38,712 nt of DNA. Source: Mesorhizobium sp. CU3. GTDB taxonomy: Bacteria > Pseudomonadota > Alphaproteobacteria > Rhizobiales > Rhizobiaceae. The stretch lies in the NCBI RefSeq assembly GCF_006442965.1, contig NZ_VFWX01000029.1:1-38712 (forward strand). The letters are read 5' to 3'. This document shows, piece after piece, positions 7,790 through 15,861 of the stretch (the stretch's first letter is position 1; each line of letters begins with the position of its first letter). Under the pieces are notes generated by a model. That model had not been told where the DNA came from. It saw only the letters and a program-made list of their open reading frames with translations, and made no database searches. The position numbers and the translations under genes are program-made.

Positions 7790-8730
7790 GCCGCCAGCCC
7801 GCCCGCGCGCGTCTTCAGGAACGCCTCGCCGCAGGCTTTGGCGAGGTTGCGCACGCGCAGGATGTAGCTTTGCCGTTCGGTGACCGAGATCACGCCGCGC
7901 GCGTCGAGCAGGTTGAAGACGTGGCTTGCCTTGATGCACTGGTCGTAGGCCGGGAAGACCAGCCGGTGCATCGCCAGATTGTCGCTGGGCTTCGGCGTGC
8001 CGGCATCGAGCAGCGCCTTGCATTCGGTCTCGGCGTCCTCGAAATGCCGCAACAGCATCGAGGTGTTGGCGAATTCGAAATTGTGGCGCGAATATTCCTG
8101 CTCGGCCTGCAGGAAGACATCGCCATAGGTCACCTTCTCGGCGCCCTCGCGACCGTTGAAGTTGAGGTCATAGACGTTGTCGACGCCCTGGACGTACATG
8201 GCGAGCCGCTCCAGACCATAGGTCAGCTCGCCCGCCACCGGCGCGCATTCGATGCCGCAGACTTGCTGGAAATAGGTGAACTGCGAGACTTCCATGCCGT
8301 CGCACCAGCACTCCCAGCCGAGACCCCAGGCGCCGAGCGTCGGGCTTTCCCAGTCGTCCTCGACGAAGCGGATGTCGTGCAGCAGCGGATCGACGCCGAT
8401 GGCTTCGAGCGAGCCGAGATACAGCTCCTGCAGGTTCGGCGGGTTCGGCTTCAGGATCACCTGATACTGGTAATAATGCTGCAGGCGGTTGGGGTTTTCG
8501 CCGTAGCGGCCGTCCTTCGGGCGGCGCGAGGGCTGCACGTAAGCGGCGTTCCAGCGCAGCGGACCGAGCGCGCGCAAGGTGGTGGCCGGATGGAACGTGC
8601 CGGCGCCGACTTCCATGTCGTAAGGCTGCAGGATCAGGCAACCATAGTCCGCCCAGTAATTGTGCAAGGTCAGGATCAGCCCCTGGAAGGAGCGGCTGGG
8701 GTGCATATGGGCAGGAATGTCGATGGTCAC
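7786..8730 (-). CDS. glyQ: glycyl-tRNA synthetase alpha subunit
   Basis: The 314-aa alpha chain carries the class II catalytic core that activates glycine with ATP; it pairs with GlyS. Typical stretches include SFQGLILTLHNYWADYGC, LQPYDMEVGAGTFHPATTLRALGP, WNAAYVQPSRRPKDGRYGENPNRLQHYYQYQVILKP (motif 2 with the catalytic Arg) and EDDWESPTLGAWGLGWECWCDGMEVSQFTYFQQ. Length is usual for the family, which is roughly 290-320 aa. GAGG lies about 11 bases before the ATG. glyS follows downstream on the same strand after an unusually large gap; whether they share a transcript is open. Confidence 0.97.
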   Translation of the reverse strand: MTIDIPAHMHPSRSFQGLILTLHNYWADYGCLILQPYDMEVGAGTFHPATTLRALGPLRWNAAYVQPSRRPKDGRYGENPNRLQHYYQYQVILKPNPPNLQELYLGSLEAIGVDPLLHDIRFVEDDWESPTLGAWGLGWECWCDGMEVSQFTYFQQVCGIECAPVAGELTYGLERLAMYVQGVDNVYDLNFNGREGAEKVTYGDVFLQAEQEYSRHNFEFANTSMLLRHFEDAETECKALLDAGTPKPSDNLAMHRLVFPAYDQCIKASHVFNLLDARGVISVTERQSYILRVRNLAKACGEAFLKTRAGGLAA

Positions 8731-8760
8731 GGCGGCCTCGCAAAGCGCGGAACGAAGCTT

Positions 8761-8789
8761 TCCCTAGTTGCCGGGCCGGCGAGCGTCAA
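8761..8789 (-). promoter_or_regulatory. possible glyQ promoter
   Basis: On the minus strand TTGACG (8789-8784) is followed after exactly 17 bases by TAGGGA (8766-8761). The -35 is close to consensus and preceded by C, as favoured in alphaproteobacteria; the -10 is poor. Predicted transcription would begin about 24 bases before the glyQ ATG. Confidence 0.35.
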
Positions 8790-8902
8790 GGCAGCGCCCC
8801 TCCATCGGAGGATGTAGAACGCTTTGCAACCTGCTGGCCCATTGCCGGCGAGCGGCGGCGACCGTCTGCTTCGACTGAACATCAACAACGAAGGTTCCGT
8901 CC

Positions 8903-9364
8903 ATGCCCGGTCAGCTCATCGTCCGCCCCGTCACAAGGCAGGACTACGCAGAGTGGCTGCCGCTCTGGGACGGCTACAATGCGTTTTACGGACGCTCCGG
9001 CCCGACGGCGCTTGCCGGCGAGATCACGCAGACGACCTGGGCGCGCTTCTTCGACGCCTATGAGCCGGTGCATGCGCTGGTGGCTGAACGCGACGGCGGG
9101 CTTCTGGGCCTGGTTCACTATCTCTACCACCGCTCGACCACGGCGATCGCGCCGAGCTGCTACCTGCAGGACCTGTTCACGACGCAAGCCGCGCGCGGCC
9201 AAGGCGTCGGCCGGGCACTGATCGAAGGCGTGTACGAACGCGCCGGGCAAGCAGGCGCCAATCGCGTCTACTGGCTGACGCATGAGACGAACCACACCGC
9301 CATGCTGCTCTACGACAAAATAGGCGATCGCTCGGGGTTCGTCGTTTATCGCAAAATGTTCTGA
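8903..9364 (+). CDS. GNAT family N-acetyltransferase
   Basis: The 153-aa protein has a single GNAT fold. After the opening MPGQLIVRPVTRQDYAEW, the acetyl-CoA pyrophosphate loop reads ARGQGVGRALIEGVYERA (about residues 96-113), a good match to the R-x-x-G-x-G/A signature. The preceding strand CYLQDLFTTQAARG and the final NHTAMLLYDKIGDRSGFVVYRK are the usual beta4 and C-terminal elements. It would transfer an acetyl group from acetyl-CoA to an amine; the acceptor is not evident. It is transcribed divergently from glyQ and ends at a strong bidirectional terminator. Confidence 0.9.
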   Translation: MPGQLIVRPVTRQDYAEWLPLWDGYNAFYGRSGPTALAGEITQTTWARFFDAYEPVHALVAERDGGLLGLVHYLYHRSTTAIAPSCYLQDLFTTQAARGQGVGRALIEGVYERAGQAGANRVYWLTHETNHTAMLLYDKIGDRSGFVVYRKMF

Positions 9365-9365
9365 A

Positions 9366-9400
9366 AATGCCGCGGGGCCCCGAAGGGCCCCGCAAAAATG
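9366..9400. terminator. bidirectional terminator
   Basis: GCGGGGCCC (9372-9380) pairs perfectly with GGGCCCCGC (9385-9393) around a four-base loop (CGAA on plus, TTCG on minus). TTTT follows the stem on the minus strand and A-runs flank both sides. It lies between the convergent acetyltransferase and TPR genes. Confidence 0.8.
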
Positions 9401-9414
9401 CCGGATTGGAGCGT

Positions 9415-11187
9415 TCAGCCCTTCGGCGCGGGGGCCGGCACAACCGGCTTCATCTTCGGGGTTTCCTGCGCGGTGTTGGATTCGATCGGCGGCAGGCCCT
9501 TGAGCAGCTTCTGCTGCAAGGTCGCGAGCACATCCGGATCGGGTTTCAGGTCGCGCGCCTGGGTCCACTGATAGGTGGCCTCGAGCTTGCGGCCGACGCG
9601 CCAGTAGGCATCGCCGAGATGGTCGTTGAGGACCGGATCTTCCGGCTTCAGCGACACGGCGCGCTCCATCTCGCGCACGGAATCGTCGAAGCGGCCGAGG
9701 CGGAAATAGGCCCAGCCGAGTGAATCGACGATGTAGCCGTCGTTAGGCCTGAGATCCACAGCCTTCTGGATCATCGCCAGGCCTTCCTTGAGCTTCATGT
9801 TCATGTCGACCCAGGAATAGCCGAGATAGTTCATGACCTGCGGCTGGTCGGGCTGCAATTCCAGCGCCTTGAGGAAATTGGGTTCGGCCTTCGGCCATTC
9901 CTTCAGCCGCTCATAGGCGATGCCGCGCTGGTAGAAGATGTTCCAGTTGGCGGCGGTCGGCGCCTTCAGCCGATCGACGGCCTTGTCGTAGAGATTGGCG
10001 GCCGAGCGGAAATCCTCTTTCGAGCCATAGACCCCGCCAAGCGCCAGATAGGCGCGCATGTCGTCGGGATGCTTGTCGAGATAGGCCGTGAGATCGGCGA
10101 TCGCCTCGTCATGCTTGTCGAGATCGGCAAGGTTGAGGCCAATCTGCAGGTCGGAGAGTTCCTTGAGCGGCGAGGAAGCCGGAATGCGGCGGTAGAGCGC
10201 GACGGCGCCCTCGCCGTCCTTCAACTGCTCGGCAACGCCGGCGAGCTGCACCAAGGCGGCGTCGCTGTCAGGCTTCAGCGCCAGCGCGTATTGCAGATAG
10301 AGCCGCACGAACGGCTCGCCGCCGCCGCGGTTCAACGCCGTGGCGAGATCGAGCAGGATTTCGGAGGCGCCGTCGGACGGATTTGCGATGAACGGTTCGA
10401 TCTTGTCGCCCTTGGCGATCCGGTCGCGCAACGCTGTGATTTCCAGCTTGCCCGGCGCAAAGGCCTCGGCCTGGTTCAGCACCTCGATCGCCTTCGACTT
10501 GTCGCCCTTGCGCACGAGGAAGGAGGCATAGGCCTGCGCATTGCGCATCCAGGTCTCGGGCGCGGAGCCGCCGGCGGCGGTGTCGGCCATGGTAGAGGAA
10601 TAGATCTCGTCGGCCTTGTCGTTGAGGCCGGCGGCATCGGCGATCAGCGCGCGGTGGAAGGACTTGAACAGGCCGAACCAGTCCGGGCCCTTTAGCTTGT
10701 CGATGGACTCCATCGCCTCGGAGGCATCGCCGGCGCCCTCTTTGGCCCAGCCGGCCATAACGCCCGAGATGAGCCGGTCGAGATCGGATTCGAGCGACAG
10801 CTTCAGCCAGTACTGGGCTTTGGTGTAGTCCTTCTTGTGGAAGGAATCGACGGCGAGGCCAAGCCGCGAGAAGCGCTCGACATCAGGCACTTCCTTCAAC
10901 TTGTCAGCATAGACCAGCGATTCCTCGAAGCGCCCTTGAGCGACAAGCGCCAGCATCAGGCTCTGCTGGAGGTCCTGGTCGTTCGGGGCGAAGGCCAGCG
11001 CCTGTTTGTAATAGGCGATGGCGTCGTCGAGATCGTTGTCGCTTTCGGCGATATGGGCGGCGAGATAGGCGCCCGAGAAAGACGTGATCTGGAGCGGTTC
11101 CTCCTTGGCCTGAACCGGCAGCACCCAAAGCGCCACACCGGTCAAAAATGCCAGCCTCGTCAGCCAGCGCGCACGTCCTTGCCGCAT
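9415..11187 (-). CDS. exported tetratricopeptide repeat protein
   Basis: The 590-aa protein starts MRQGRARWLTRLAFLTG and continues with a hydrophobic stretch ending PVQA, a Sec signal peptide, so it works in the periplasm or at the envelope. The rest is built from degenerate TPR units, clearest between about residues 330 and 560 (DMRAYLALGGVYGSKEDF, NWNIFYQRGIAYERLKEW, QVMNYLGYSWVDMNMK, YIVDSLGWAYFRLGRF). The tail is Pro-rich. GAAAGGGA before this Met favours it over the start 33 codons upstream. TPR arrays scaffold protein complexes; the partner is unknown. Similar long TPR proteins are widespread in Rhizobiales as single genes. Confidence 0.88.
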   Translation of the reverse strand: MRQGRARWLTRLAFLTGVALWVLPVQAKEEPLQITSFSGAYLAAHIAESDNDLDDAIAYYKQALAFAPNDQDLQQSLMLALVAQGRFEESLVYADKLKEVPDVERFSRLGLAVDSFHKKDYTKAQYWLKLSLESDLDRLISGVMAGWAKEGAGDASEAMESIDKLKGPDWFGLFKSFHRALIADAAGLNDKADEIYSSTMADTAAGGSAPETWMRNAQAYASFLVRKGDKSKAIEVLNQAEAFAPGKLEITALRDRIAKGDKIEPFIANPSDGASEILLDLATALNRGGGEPFVRLYLQYALALKPDSDAALVQLAGVAEQLKDGEGAVALYRRIPASSPLKELSDLQIGLNLADLDKHDEAIADLTAYLDKHPDDMRAYLALGGVYGSKEDFRSAANLYDKAVDRLKAPTAANWNIFYQRGIAYERLKEWPKAEPNFLKALELQPDQPQVMNYLGYSWVDMNMKLKEGLAMIQKAVDLRPNDGYIVDSLGWAYFRLGRFDDSVREMERAVSLKPEDPVLNDHLGDAYWRVGRKLEATYQWTQARDLKPDPDVLATLQQKLLKGLPPIESNTAQETPKMKPVVPAPAPKG

Positions 11188-11393
11188 CGTATCCCTTTCA
11201 GCCAGATGCGATCGCGCCCTCGGCGGACCGCCCACAGACTCGAAGTTTTCCGGACAAAGCATGGCCTTTTTGGGGTCAGGCTTCAATCCCGGCCTGATTT
11301 CACAATCGAGTCACCGACTTAACAAAGAGTGGCCGCCGGCGAAAATATCGCGACGGCGCGCGGAACGGTTGAAATGCCGGCGCCGGGCGCGCC

Positions 11394-11810
11394 TCAAAGG
11401 CGGGTGCCTGAGTATCCGGCAGCCGCGACGACGCTGCAGAGATCCGACCATTCGCAGCCCTGACACGCCTGACGCGTGCGTCCCGCCGAAAAGGCCTGGC
11501 GCATGGCGGCGAGGCGTGCTGTCTCGAAGCTGAAACGGACGCCGGCCGCGATCGGCCGGCCGAGCAGTTCGCCGACATCGCGCGCGGCGAGTTGGTCCCG
11601 GCCTGCGGCACTCTCGCCCAGGCAGTGCGGTTCCTTCTCGTCGAGCAGCGGGGCGCAGATATCGTCCGGCCCGGAGACGATCTGCACGTCCTCGCCGCCT
11701 GCAAGGCGCTCCACCACCTTGTCGTAATTGGCGGTGAAGGCCGGCGAATAGCCTTTGCCGACATAAGTCAGCAGGCAAAGCAGGTGATGGGCGCGCAGCC
11801 TGACGGTCAT
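11394..11810 (-). CDS. DUF1284 protein, cysteine-rich, coupled to bioY
   Basis: The 138-aa protein begins with the family signature RLRAHHLLCLLTYVGKGYSP. Cysteines lie at 12, 52, 63, 116, 119 and 125, the last three as CQGCEWSDLC, a pattern suited to an iron-sulfur cluster or zinc; members are described as possible Fe-S proteins, and the function is not established. Its ATG overlaps the bioY stop as TGATG, so translation is very likely coupled and the gene should be under BioR control through the bioY promoter. That context suggests a role connected with biotin, whose synthase BioB is itself an Fe-S enzyme; this link is inference. Confidence 0.85.
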   Translation of the reverse strand: MTVRLRAHHLLCLLTYVGKGYSPAFTANYDKVVERLAGGEDVQIVSGPDDICAPLLDEKEPHCLGESAAGRDQLAARDVGELLGRPIAAGVRFSFETARLAAMRQAFSAGRTRQACQGCEWSDLCSVVAAAGYSGTRL

Positions 11811-12415
11811 CAGGCCGGGGACGAAGGCGTGCGACGCTGCGCCTTGTAGGTCGAGAACAGCTTCAGCGTCGCGGCGCCGAGCGCGGACTTGAGCAGGCCG
11901 CCGACGATGAACGGCGTGACGCCGAAGGTGATCGCCTTCTCCACGCCGATCATGGCGGCAAGCCAGGCCGCGCCAAGCACCAGGCAGAGCAGATTACCGA
12001 TGAGCATGGCCAGGAAGGCGAGCATCACGCGGTTGCTGTTCCAGCCGCGCTCGGCCAGCCAGCCGACGACGGCGCCGACGACCGGGAAGGCAAAGAGGTA
12101 GCCGCCGGTCGGACCGACGAAATTCTGGATGCCGGCCGCGCCGCCTGCCAGCACCGGAAAACCGATCGCGCCTTCGACCAGCCAGGCGGCGATGGTGAGC
12201 GCGCCGAAGCGCCAGCCATAGAGCGCGCCGATCAGCGTCACGGCAAAGGTCTGCATGGTCACGGGAACCGGCACCATCGGCACCTCGATATAGGAGGACA
12301 GCGCCAAAAACAGCGAGCCGAGAACGACGGCGCCGACCTTCCAGGCAAGCGAACGGTTTTGTAGACGCAGCGGGCTGAAGGAGGGATTCGAGGACGAAAA
12401 GGCGATGTCGGTCAC
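11810..12415 (-). CDS. bioY: biotin transporter BioY
   Basis: The 201-aa integral membrane protein is the substrate-binding S component for biotin uptake, either alone or with an ECF energising module, which is not in this window. About six hydrophobic segments are visible. Hallmarks include LGSLFLALSSYIEVPMVPVPVTMQTFAVTLIGALYG, followed by AGIQNFVGPTGGYLFAFP and GWLAERG. The gene is preceded by an exact BioR box overlapping its -10, and the repressor gene bioR lies upstream on the same strand. The DUF1284 gene is translationally coupled downstream. Confidence 0.95.
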   Translation of the reverse strand: MTDIAFSSSNPSFSPLRLQNRSLAWKVGAVVLGSLFLALSSYIEVPMVPVPVTMQTFAVTLIGALYGWRFGALTIAAWLVEGAIGFPVLAGGAAGIQNFVGPTGGYLFAFPVVGAVVGWLAERGWNSNRVMLAFLAMLIGNLLCLVLGAAWLAAMIGVEKAITFGVTPFIVGGLLKSALGAATLKLFSTYKAQRRTPSSPA

Positions 12416-12439
12416 GGTGTCTTCCCTGGTTGAATTGAA

Positions 12440-12470
12440 ATTATAGATAATTTTTGTACTTCATCTATTA
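12440..12470 (-). promoter_or_regulatory. bioY promoter with BioR operator
   Basis: TTATAGATAA at 12441-12450 matches the published BioR consensus TTATMKATAA exactly. Read on the minus strand it contains TATAAT (12445-12440), a perfect -10 hexamer, so a bound repressor would block polymerase. A second, weaker copy, TCATCTATTA at 12461-12470, matches the minus-sense box at 8 of 10 positions and is placed exactly 20 bases away, on the same face of the helix. No good -35 is visible. Together the two could allow cooperative binding. Confidence 0.85.
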
Positions 12471-12508
12471 TCGAATCCATATTTTCGCGAGGATGGCAAG
12501 CCCGCAGG

Positions 12509-12702
12509 TTCGTCATCCTAGGGCGGAGCAGCCGCGAAGCGGCGTCGCGTAGACCCTAGGATCCATGCCGTGGCCTAGGCCGAAGGCGAAAGCGGTGCAG
12601 AACATAGGTCGTTCTGCACCGTTGAAACGTTCAGAGGTAACGGCATGGATTCTAGGGTCTTCGCGCGTCGCTTCGCTCCTTGCTCCGCCCTAGAATGACG
12701 AA
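12509..12702. repeat. large palindromic intergenic element, copy 1
   Basis: Two 62-base arms (12509-12570 and 12641-12702) are imperfect reverse complements, running from TTCGTCAT to ATCCATGCCG and back. A central hairpin, CGGTGCAGAAC / GTTCTGCACCG (12593-12603, 12611-12621), is inserted between them. A second copy with the same arm sequences occurs at 29057-29236. It encodes no protein and has no transposase; it resembles a non-autonomous or RIME-like rhizobial repeat. It fills most of the 354-base gap between bioR and bioY. Confidence 0.75.
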
Positions 12703-12769
12703 GCTGGGAAGCCTCGCCAATCGTTATGCGACGATTACGAAGCTGAGAGGCCTCGGCCAATCGCCGAGC

Positions 12770-13432
12770 CTACCCCACGATGGCGAAAGCGTCGCGCATC
12801 CTGCCTGAGGCGGTCTTGACCGGCTTCTGGCCGATCCATTGCACGTGGCGGCCGAGCGTGGCGGCGGCGGATTCGGTGTTGCCTTGCCTCAGCGCAGCAA
12901 GGATCGCACGGTGATCCTGGTCGGTTCGGGTTTCCCACTCCGAGCGCCATGCGGCGAACAGGAAACGCGCGCTTGCCGCATGCAGGTCGTCGATGGTCGA
13001 GAGCAGGCGCGGCATGCGGCAAGGCTCGAGGATCAGCCGGTGGAAGGCGCGATTGGCTTCCTCCCAGGAGCGGACGTCGCGCGATTTGTCGCCGGCCTTT
13101 GTCGCTTCCTCAGCCTTTTCGAGGATCGCCGCCGTCAGATGCGGCGCGGCGTGGCGCAGCGCCAGCACTTCGAGCGCGGCGCGCATCTCCGCCACCTCCC
13201 TCACCTCGCCGAGATCGAAGGAGGCGACGCGCACGCCGCGACGCGGCTCGCTGATCGCCAGGCCTTGTGCCTCAAGGCGGCGGAAGGCCTCACGCACCGG
13301 CACATGGCTGGTGTTGAATTCTTCCGCGACATGGTCCTGGCGCAGCCGCGAGCCGGGCTCTATAGCGCCCGAAATGATGCGGTCCGCCAACGCTTTGCTG
13401 ATGCGGACGGCGATGGTGTCCTCTGTGGTCAT
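12770..13432 (-). CDS. bioR: GntR-family biotin repressor BioR
   Basis: The 220-aa regulator has an N-terminal winged helix (about residues 6-70: ALADRIISGAIEPGSRLRQDHVAEEF, then HVPVREAFRRLEAQGLA) and a C-terminal FCD effector domain (about 75-205, with EVAEMRAALEVLAL, NRAFHRLIL and DQDHRAILAALRQG). In alphaproteobacteria that lack the DNA-binding form of BirA, BioR represses biotin synthesis and uptake genes. The identification rests on the FCD-GntR fold, the adjacent bioY, and exact BioR boxes before both genes. The ATG at 13432 is the only possible start: an in-frame TAA lies two codons upstream and no Shine-Dalgarno sequence exists, so translation is probably leaderless or SD-independent. 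Confidence 0.9.
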   Translation of the reverse strand: MTTEDTIAVRISKALADRIISGAIEPGSRLRQDHVAEEFNTSHVPVREAFRRLEAQGLAISEPRRGVRVASFDLGEVREVAEMRAALEVLALRHAAPHLTAAILEKAEEATKAGDKSRDVRSWEEANRAFHRLILEPCRMPRLLSTIDDLHAASARFLFAAWRSEWETRTDQDHRAILAALRQGNTESAAATLGRHVQWIGQKPVKTASGRMRDAFAIVG

Positions 13433-13435
13433 TTT

Positions 13436-13445
13436 TTATAGATAA
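13436..13445 (-). promoter_or_regulatory. BioR operator abutting the bioR start codon
   Basis: An exact TTATAGATAA ends three bases before the bioR ATG and indicates autoregulation. On the minus strand it reads TTATCTATAA and contains the in-frame stop TAA. Its TATAA core could also be part of a -10 element, but that would put the transcript start at or inside the ATG. Confidence 0.85.
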
Positions 13446-13527
13446 TTTGCGGGACGGCCGTTTGTCGAGACAGCAAAGGCGTCCCTCCCGGCTTTTTGCC
13501 GGAAGGCCAAACAGTTCGGACGCCCGC

Positions 13528-14544
13528 TCAGTTCACGCGGCTGATGCAGAAATCGATGACGTCGATCAGCGCCGATTTCTGCGGCGTCGCTTCCAGCGGC
13601 GCCAGCGCATCGCGGGCGATCTCGCCGAAATGACGGGCGCGGCCGATCGTGTCGGCTATGGCGCCATGGCGGGCCATCAGGCCGATCGCCTTTTCGAGCC
13701 CCGCATCGTCGGTGACGTTCTCCTCGATGGCGCGCTTCCAGAAGGTACGTTCGGCCTTGGTGCCGCGCCGGTAGGCGAGAATCACCGGCAGCGTCACCTT
13801 GCCCTCGCGGAAATCGTCGCCGACATTCTTGCCGAGGTCCTTGCTCGAGCCGCCGTAATCCAGCGCGTCATCGATCAACTGGAAGGCAAGGCCGAGATTC
13901 ATGCCGTAGGAACGCAGTGCGGCGCGATCGTTGCGCGAAGCCTGGGCGATCACCGGGCCGACTTCCGCGGCAGCCGAAAACAGCGCCGCGGTCTTGGCCT
14001 TGATGACGGCAAAATGCTCGTCCTCGGTGGTTTCGAGGTTTTTGGCCGCTGCCAATTGCATTACCTCGCCCTCGGCGATGATGGAAGCGGCGGCCGACAG
14101 GATGTCGAGGGCTTCGAGCGAGCCGACCTCGACCATCATGCGGAACGCCTGGCCAAGCAGGAAATCGCCGACCAGCACGCTTGCCTGGTTGCCCCAGATC
14201 ATGCGCGCCGTCTTCTTGCCGCGCCTGAGCGCGCTCTCGTCGACCACATCGTCATGCAGCAGCGTCGCGGTATGCATGAACTCGACTGCGGTGGCGAGCT
14301 TGACATGGCCTTCGCCCGAATAGCCAAACATCTGGGCGGCGGCGAGCGTCAGCATCGGCCTGAGCCGCTTGCCGCCGGACGAGATCAGGTGGTTGGCGAT
14401 CTCCGGGATCATCTCGACGTCGGAGCCGGCCTTGGACAGGATCAGTTCGTTGACGCGGCCCATATCGGCGGCCGTCAGGTCGATCAGATCCTTGATGGAA
14501 GCGGGTTCCCGCTTGCCTTCGATGTTCAGAACAACACCCACCAC
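13528..14544 (-). CDS. polyprenyl diphosphate synthase (octa/decaprenyl type)
   Basis: This trans-prenyltransferase extends farnesyl or geranylgeranyl diphosphate with isopentenyl units to make the quinone side chain. Both Asp-rich motifs are present: LLHDDVVDE (about 95-103) and LIDDALDY (about 223-230). SSGGKRLRP is the diphosphate-binding loop, and EGEVMQL and ALFSAAAEVG are also typical. Small residues upstream of the first motif favour a long-chain product; ubiquinone-10 is usual in Rhizobiales, so decaprenyl is likely but not proved. I chose the GTG at 14544 because GGGAG lies five bases upstream; an ATG ten codons earlier is also open. It is divergent from the DUF2007 gene. 338 aa. Confidence 0.93.
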   Translation of the reverse strand: MVGVVLNIEGKREPASIKDLIDLTAADMGRVNELILSKAGSDVEMIPEIANHLISSGGKRLRPMLTLAAAQMFGYSGEGHVKLATAVEFMHTATLLHDDVVDESALRRGKKTARMIWGNQASVLVGDFLLGQAFRMMVEVGSLEALDILSAAASIIAEGEVMQLAAAKNLETTEDEHFAVIKAKTAALFSAAAEVGPVIAQASRNDRAALRSYGMNLGLAFQLIDDALDYGGSSKDLGKNVGDDFREGKVTLPVILAYRRGTKAERTFWKRAIEENVTDDAGLEKAIGLMARHGAIADTIGRARHFGEIARDALAPLEATPQKSALIDVIDFCISRVN

Positions 14545-14699
14545 GACAACTCCCGTCTCATGACGCGCACGCACCCTGGTCCCGGCTCGACTCTAGGGCG
14601 CTACAAGCGGGCACGGCAAGAGGCGAATTGGCGCGGGTGATCAGGCGTCTATCCAAGGCACGCGTTTACATCAACGCCCTAACCTGCGAATTTCATTCC

Positions 14700-14924
14700 A
14701 TGATCGAGCTTGTGCGCACCAATGACGCCGTCATCATCTCTTTTGTCGAATCGCTCATGCGCGACGCCGGCATCGCCTGCTTCGTGGCCGACCAGAATAT
14801 GAGCGTTCTCGAAGGGTCGATCGGCCTTCTGCCGAAGCGCGTGATGGTCGACGCCGAGAAGGCCGAGGCAGCGCGCCGCATCCTCAAGGACGCGGGCATC
14901 GAGAACGAGATCCGCGGCAAATAA
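14700..14924 (+). CDS. DUF2007 small protein
   Basis: The 74-aa protein MIELVRTNDAVIISFVESLM matches the DUF2007 (putative signal-transducing) fold, a ferredoxin-like beta-alpha-beta unit. It continues with DAGIACFVADQNMSVLEGS and ends in ARRILKDAGI. The biochemical role is unknown. Its TAA overlaps the ATG of the methyltransferase gene as TAATG, so the two are probably translationally coupled. No membrane segment or metal-binding cluster is visible. Confidence 0.88.
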   Translation: MIELVRTNDAVIISFVESLMRDAGIACFVADQNMSVLEGSIGLLPKRVMVDAEKAEAARRILKDAGIENEIRGK

Positions 14925-15721
14925 TGGCAGCACCCAGCGCCATTGCCCCGGACACGCCGGCTCACACGGTCGATGCCTTCCATCGCGGCCGCTTCTGGCT
15001 GGTGCAGCCAGGCCGGGGCGGCCATCGCGCGGGCATGGACGCCATGATGCTGGCGGCCGCCGTGCCGTCCGGCTTTTCCGGCCGGCTTGCCGATTTCGGT
15101 GCCGGCGCGGGTGCGGCGGCGCTTGCCGTGCTGTCGCGCTGCGCGGAAGCGCGGGCGGTGCTTGTCGAGCGCTCCGCCGAGATGACGGCATTTGCCACCA
15201 CCACGCTTGCCCATCCCGGCAATGCGCATCTCGGCGACCGCGCCTCGGTGCTGAGCGCCGACGTCACGCTCACCGGCCGCGCCCGCGTCGCTGCCGGCCT
15301 CGCCGACAATTCCTTCGACTTCGTCATCATGAACCCGCCCTTCAACGCGGCGGAGGACCGCGCCACGCCTGATGCGCTGCGCCGGGAGGCGCATGTGGTG
15401 GAGGACGGGTTGTTCGAAAGCTGGATCCGCAGTGCTGCCGCCGTCGCCAAGCCGCGCGGCGGGCTTGCGGTCATCGCCCGGCCGGAACAGCTCGTCGGCA
15501 TCCTCGATGCGCTGGAAGGCCGCTTCGGCGATGCCGAACTGCTCTGCGTGCACCCACGCCCGGACGAAGCCGCGATCCGCATCGTCGTTCGCGCCAGGCT
15601 CGGCGCGCGCGGCAAGCTGGCGATCCGGCCGCCGCATATCCTGCATGGACCATCTGGCAACGAGCCCACCGAACGGACCGAAATGATCAATAACGGGCTG
15701 GCGTCGCTGTTCGGCGATTGA
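14924..15721 (+). CDS. SAM-dependent N6-adenine methyltransferase (TrmN6-like)
   Basis: The 265-aa Rossmann methyltransferase shows the SAM loop LADFGAGAGAAALAVL (about 55-70) and the catalytic NPPF (137-140) that marks enzymes methylating the exocyclic amine of adenine. HRAGMDAMMLAAAVP before the SAM loop is typical of the TrmN6 / YfiC group, which methylates A37 of tRNA-Val. Assignment to tRNA is by resemblance; an rRNA or protein glutamine target (HemK-like) is less likely given the N-terminal pattern. It is coupled to the DUF2007 gene upstream. Confidence 0.85.
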   Translation: MAAPSAIAPDTPAHTVDAFHRGRFWLVQPGRGGHRAGMDAMMLAAAVPSGFSGRLADFGAGAGAAALAVLSRCAEARAVLVERSAEMTAFATTTLAHPGNAHLGDRASVLSADVTLTGRARVAAGLADNSFDFVIMNPPFNAAEDRATPDALRREAHVVEDGLFESWIRSAAAVAKPRGGLAVIARPEQLVGILDALEGRFGDAELLCVHPRPDEAAIRIVVRARLGARGKLAIRPPHILHGPSGNEPTERTEMINNGLASLFGD

Positions 15722-15861
15722 TTGCTGCCCGGCAATGCGGCATTGCGGTTGGCCAGCCAATTCCTACATGCCTCAAGCAAGATGACCCGCGTCCGTGAAC
15801 AGAAACCAACCTACCTGATCTCATCTTGCTCCTTTGCACTTTGTCAGGAGACATCCGCCTC

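Noticed and set aside
12509..12702. Insertion sequence with terminal inverted repeats
   Set aside because: Fewer than 200 bases, no transposase frame and no visible target duplication; a non-autonomous repeat fits better.
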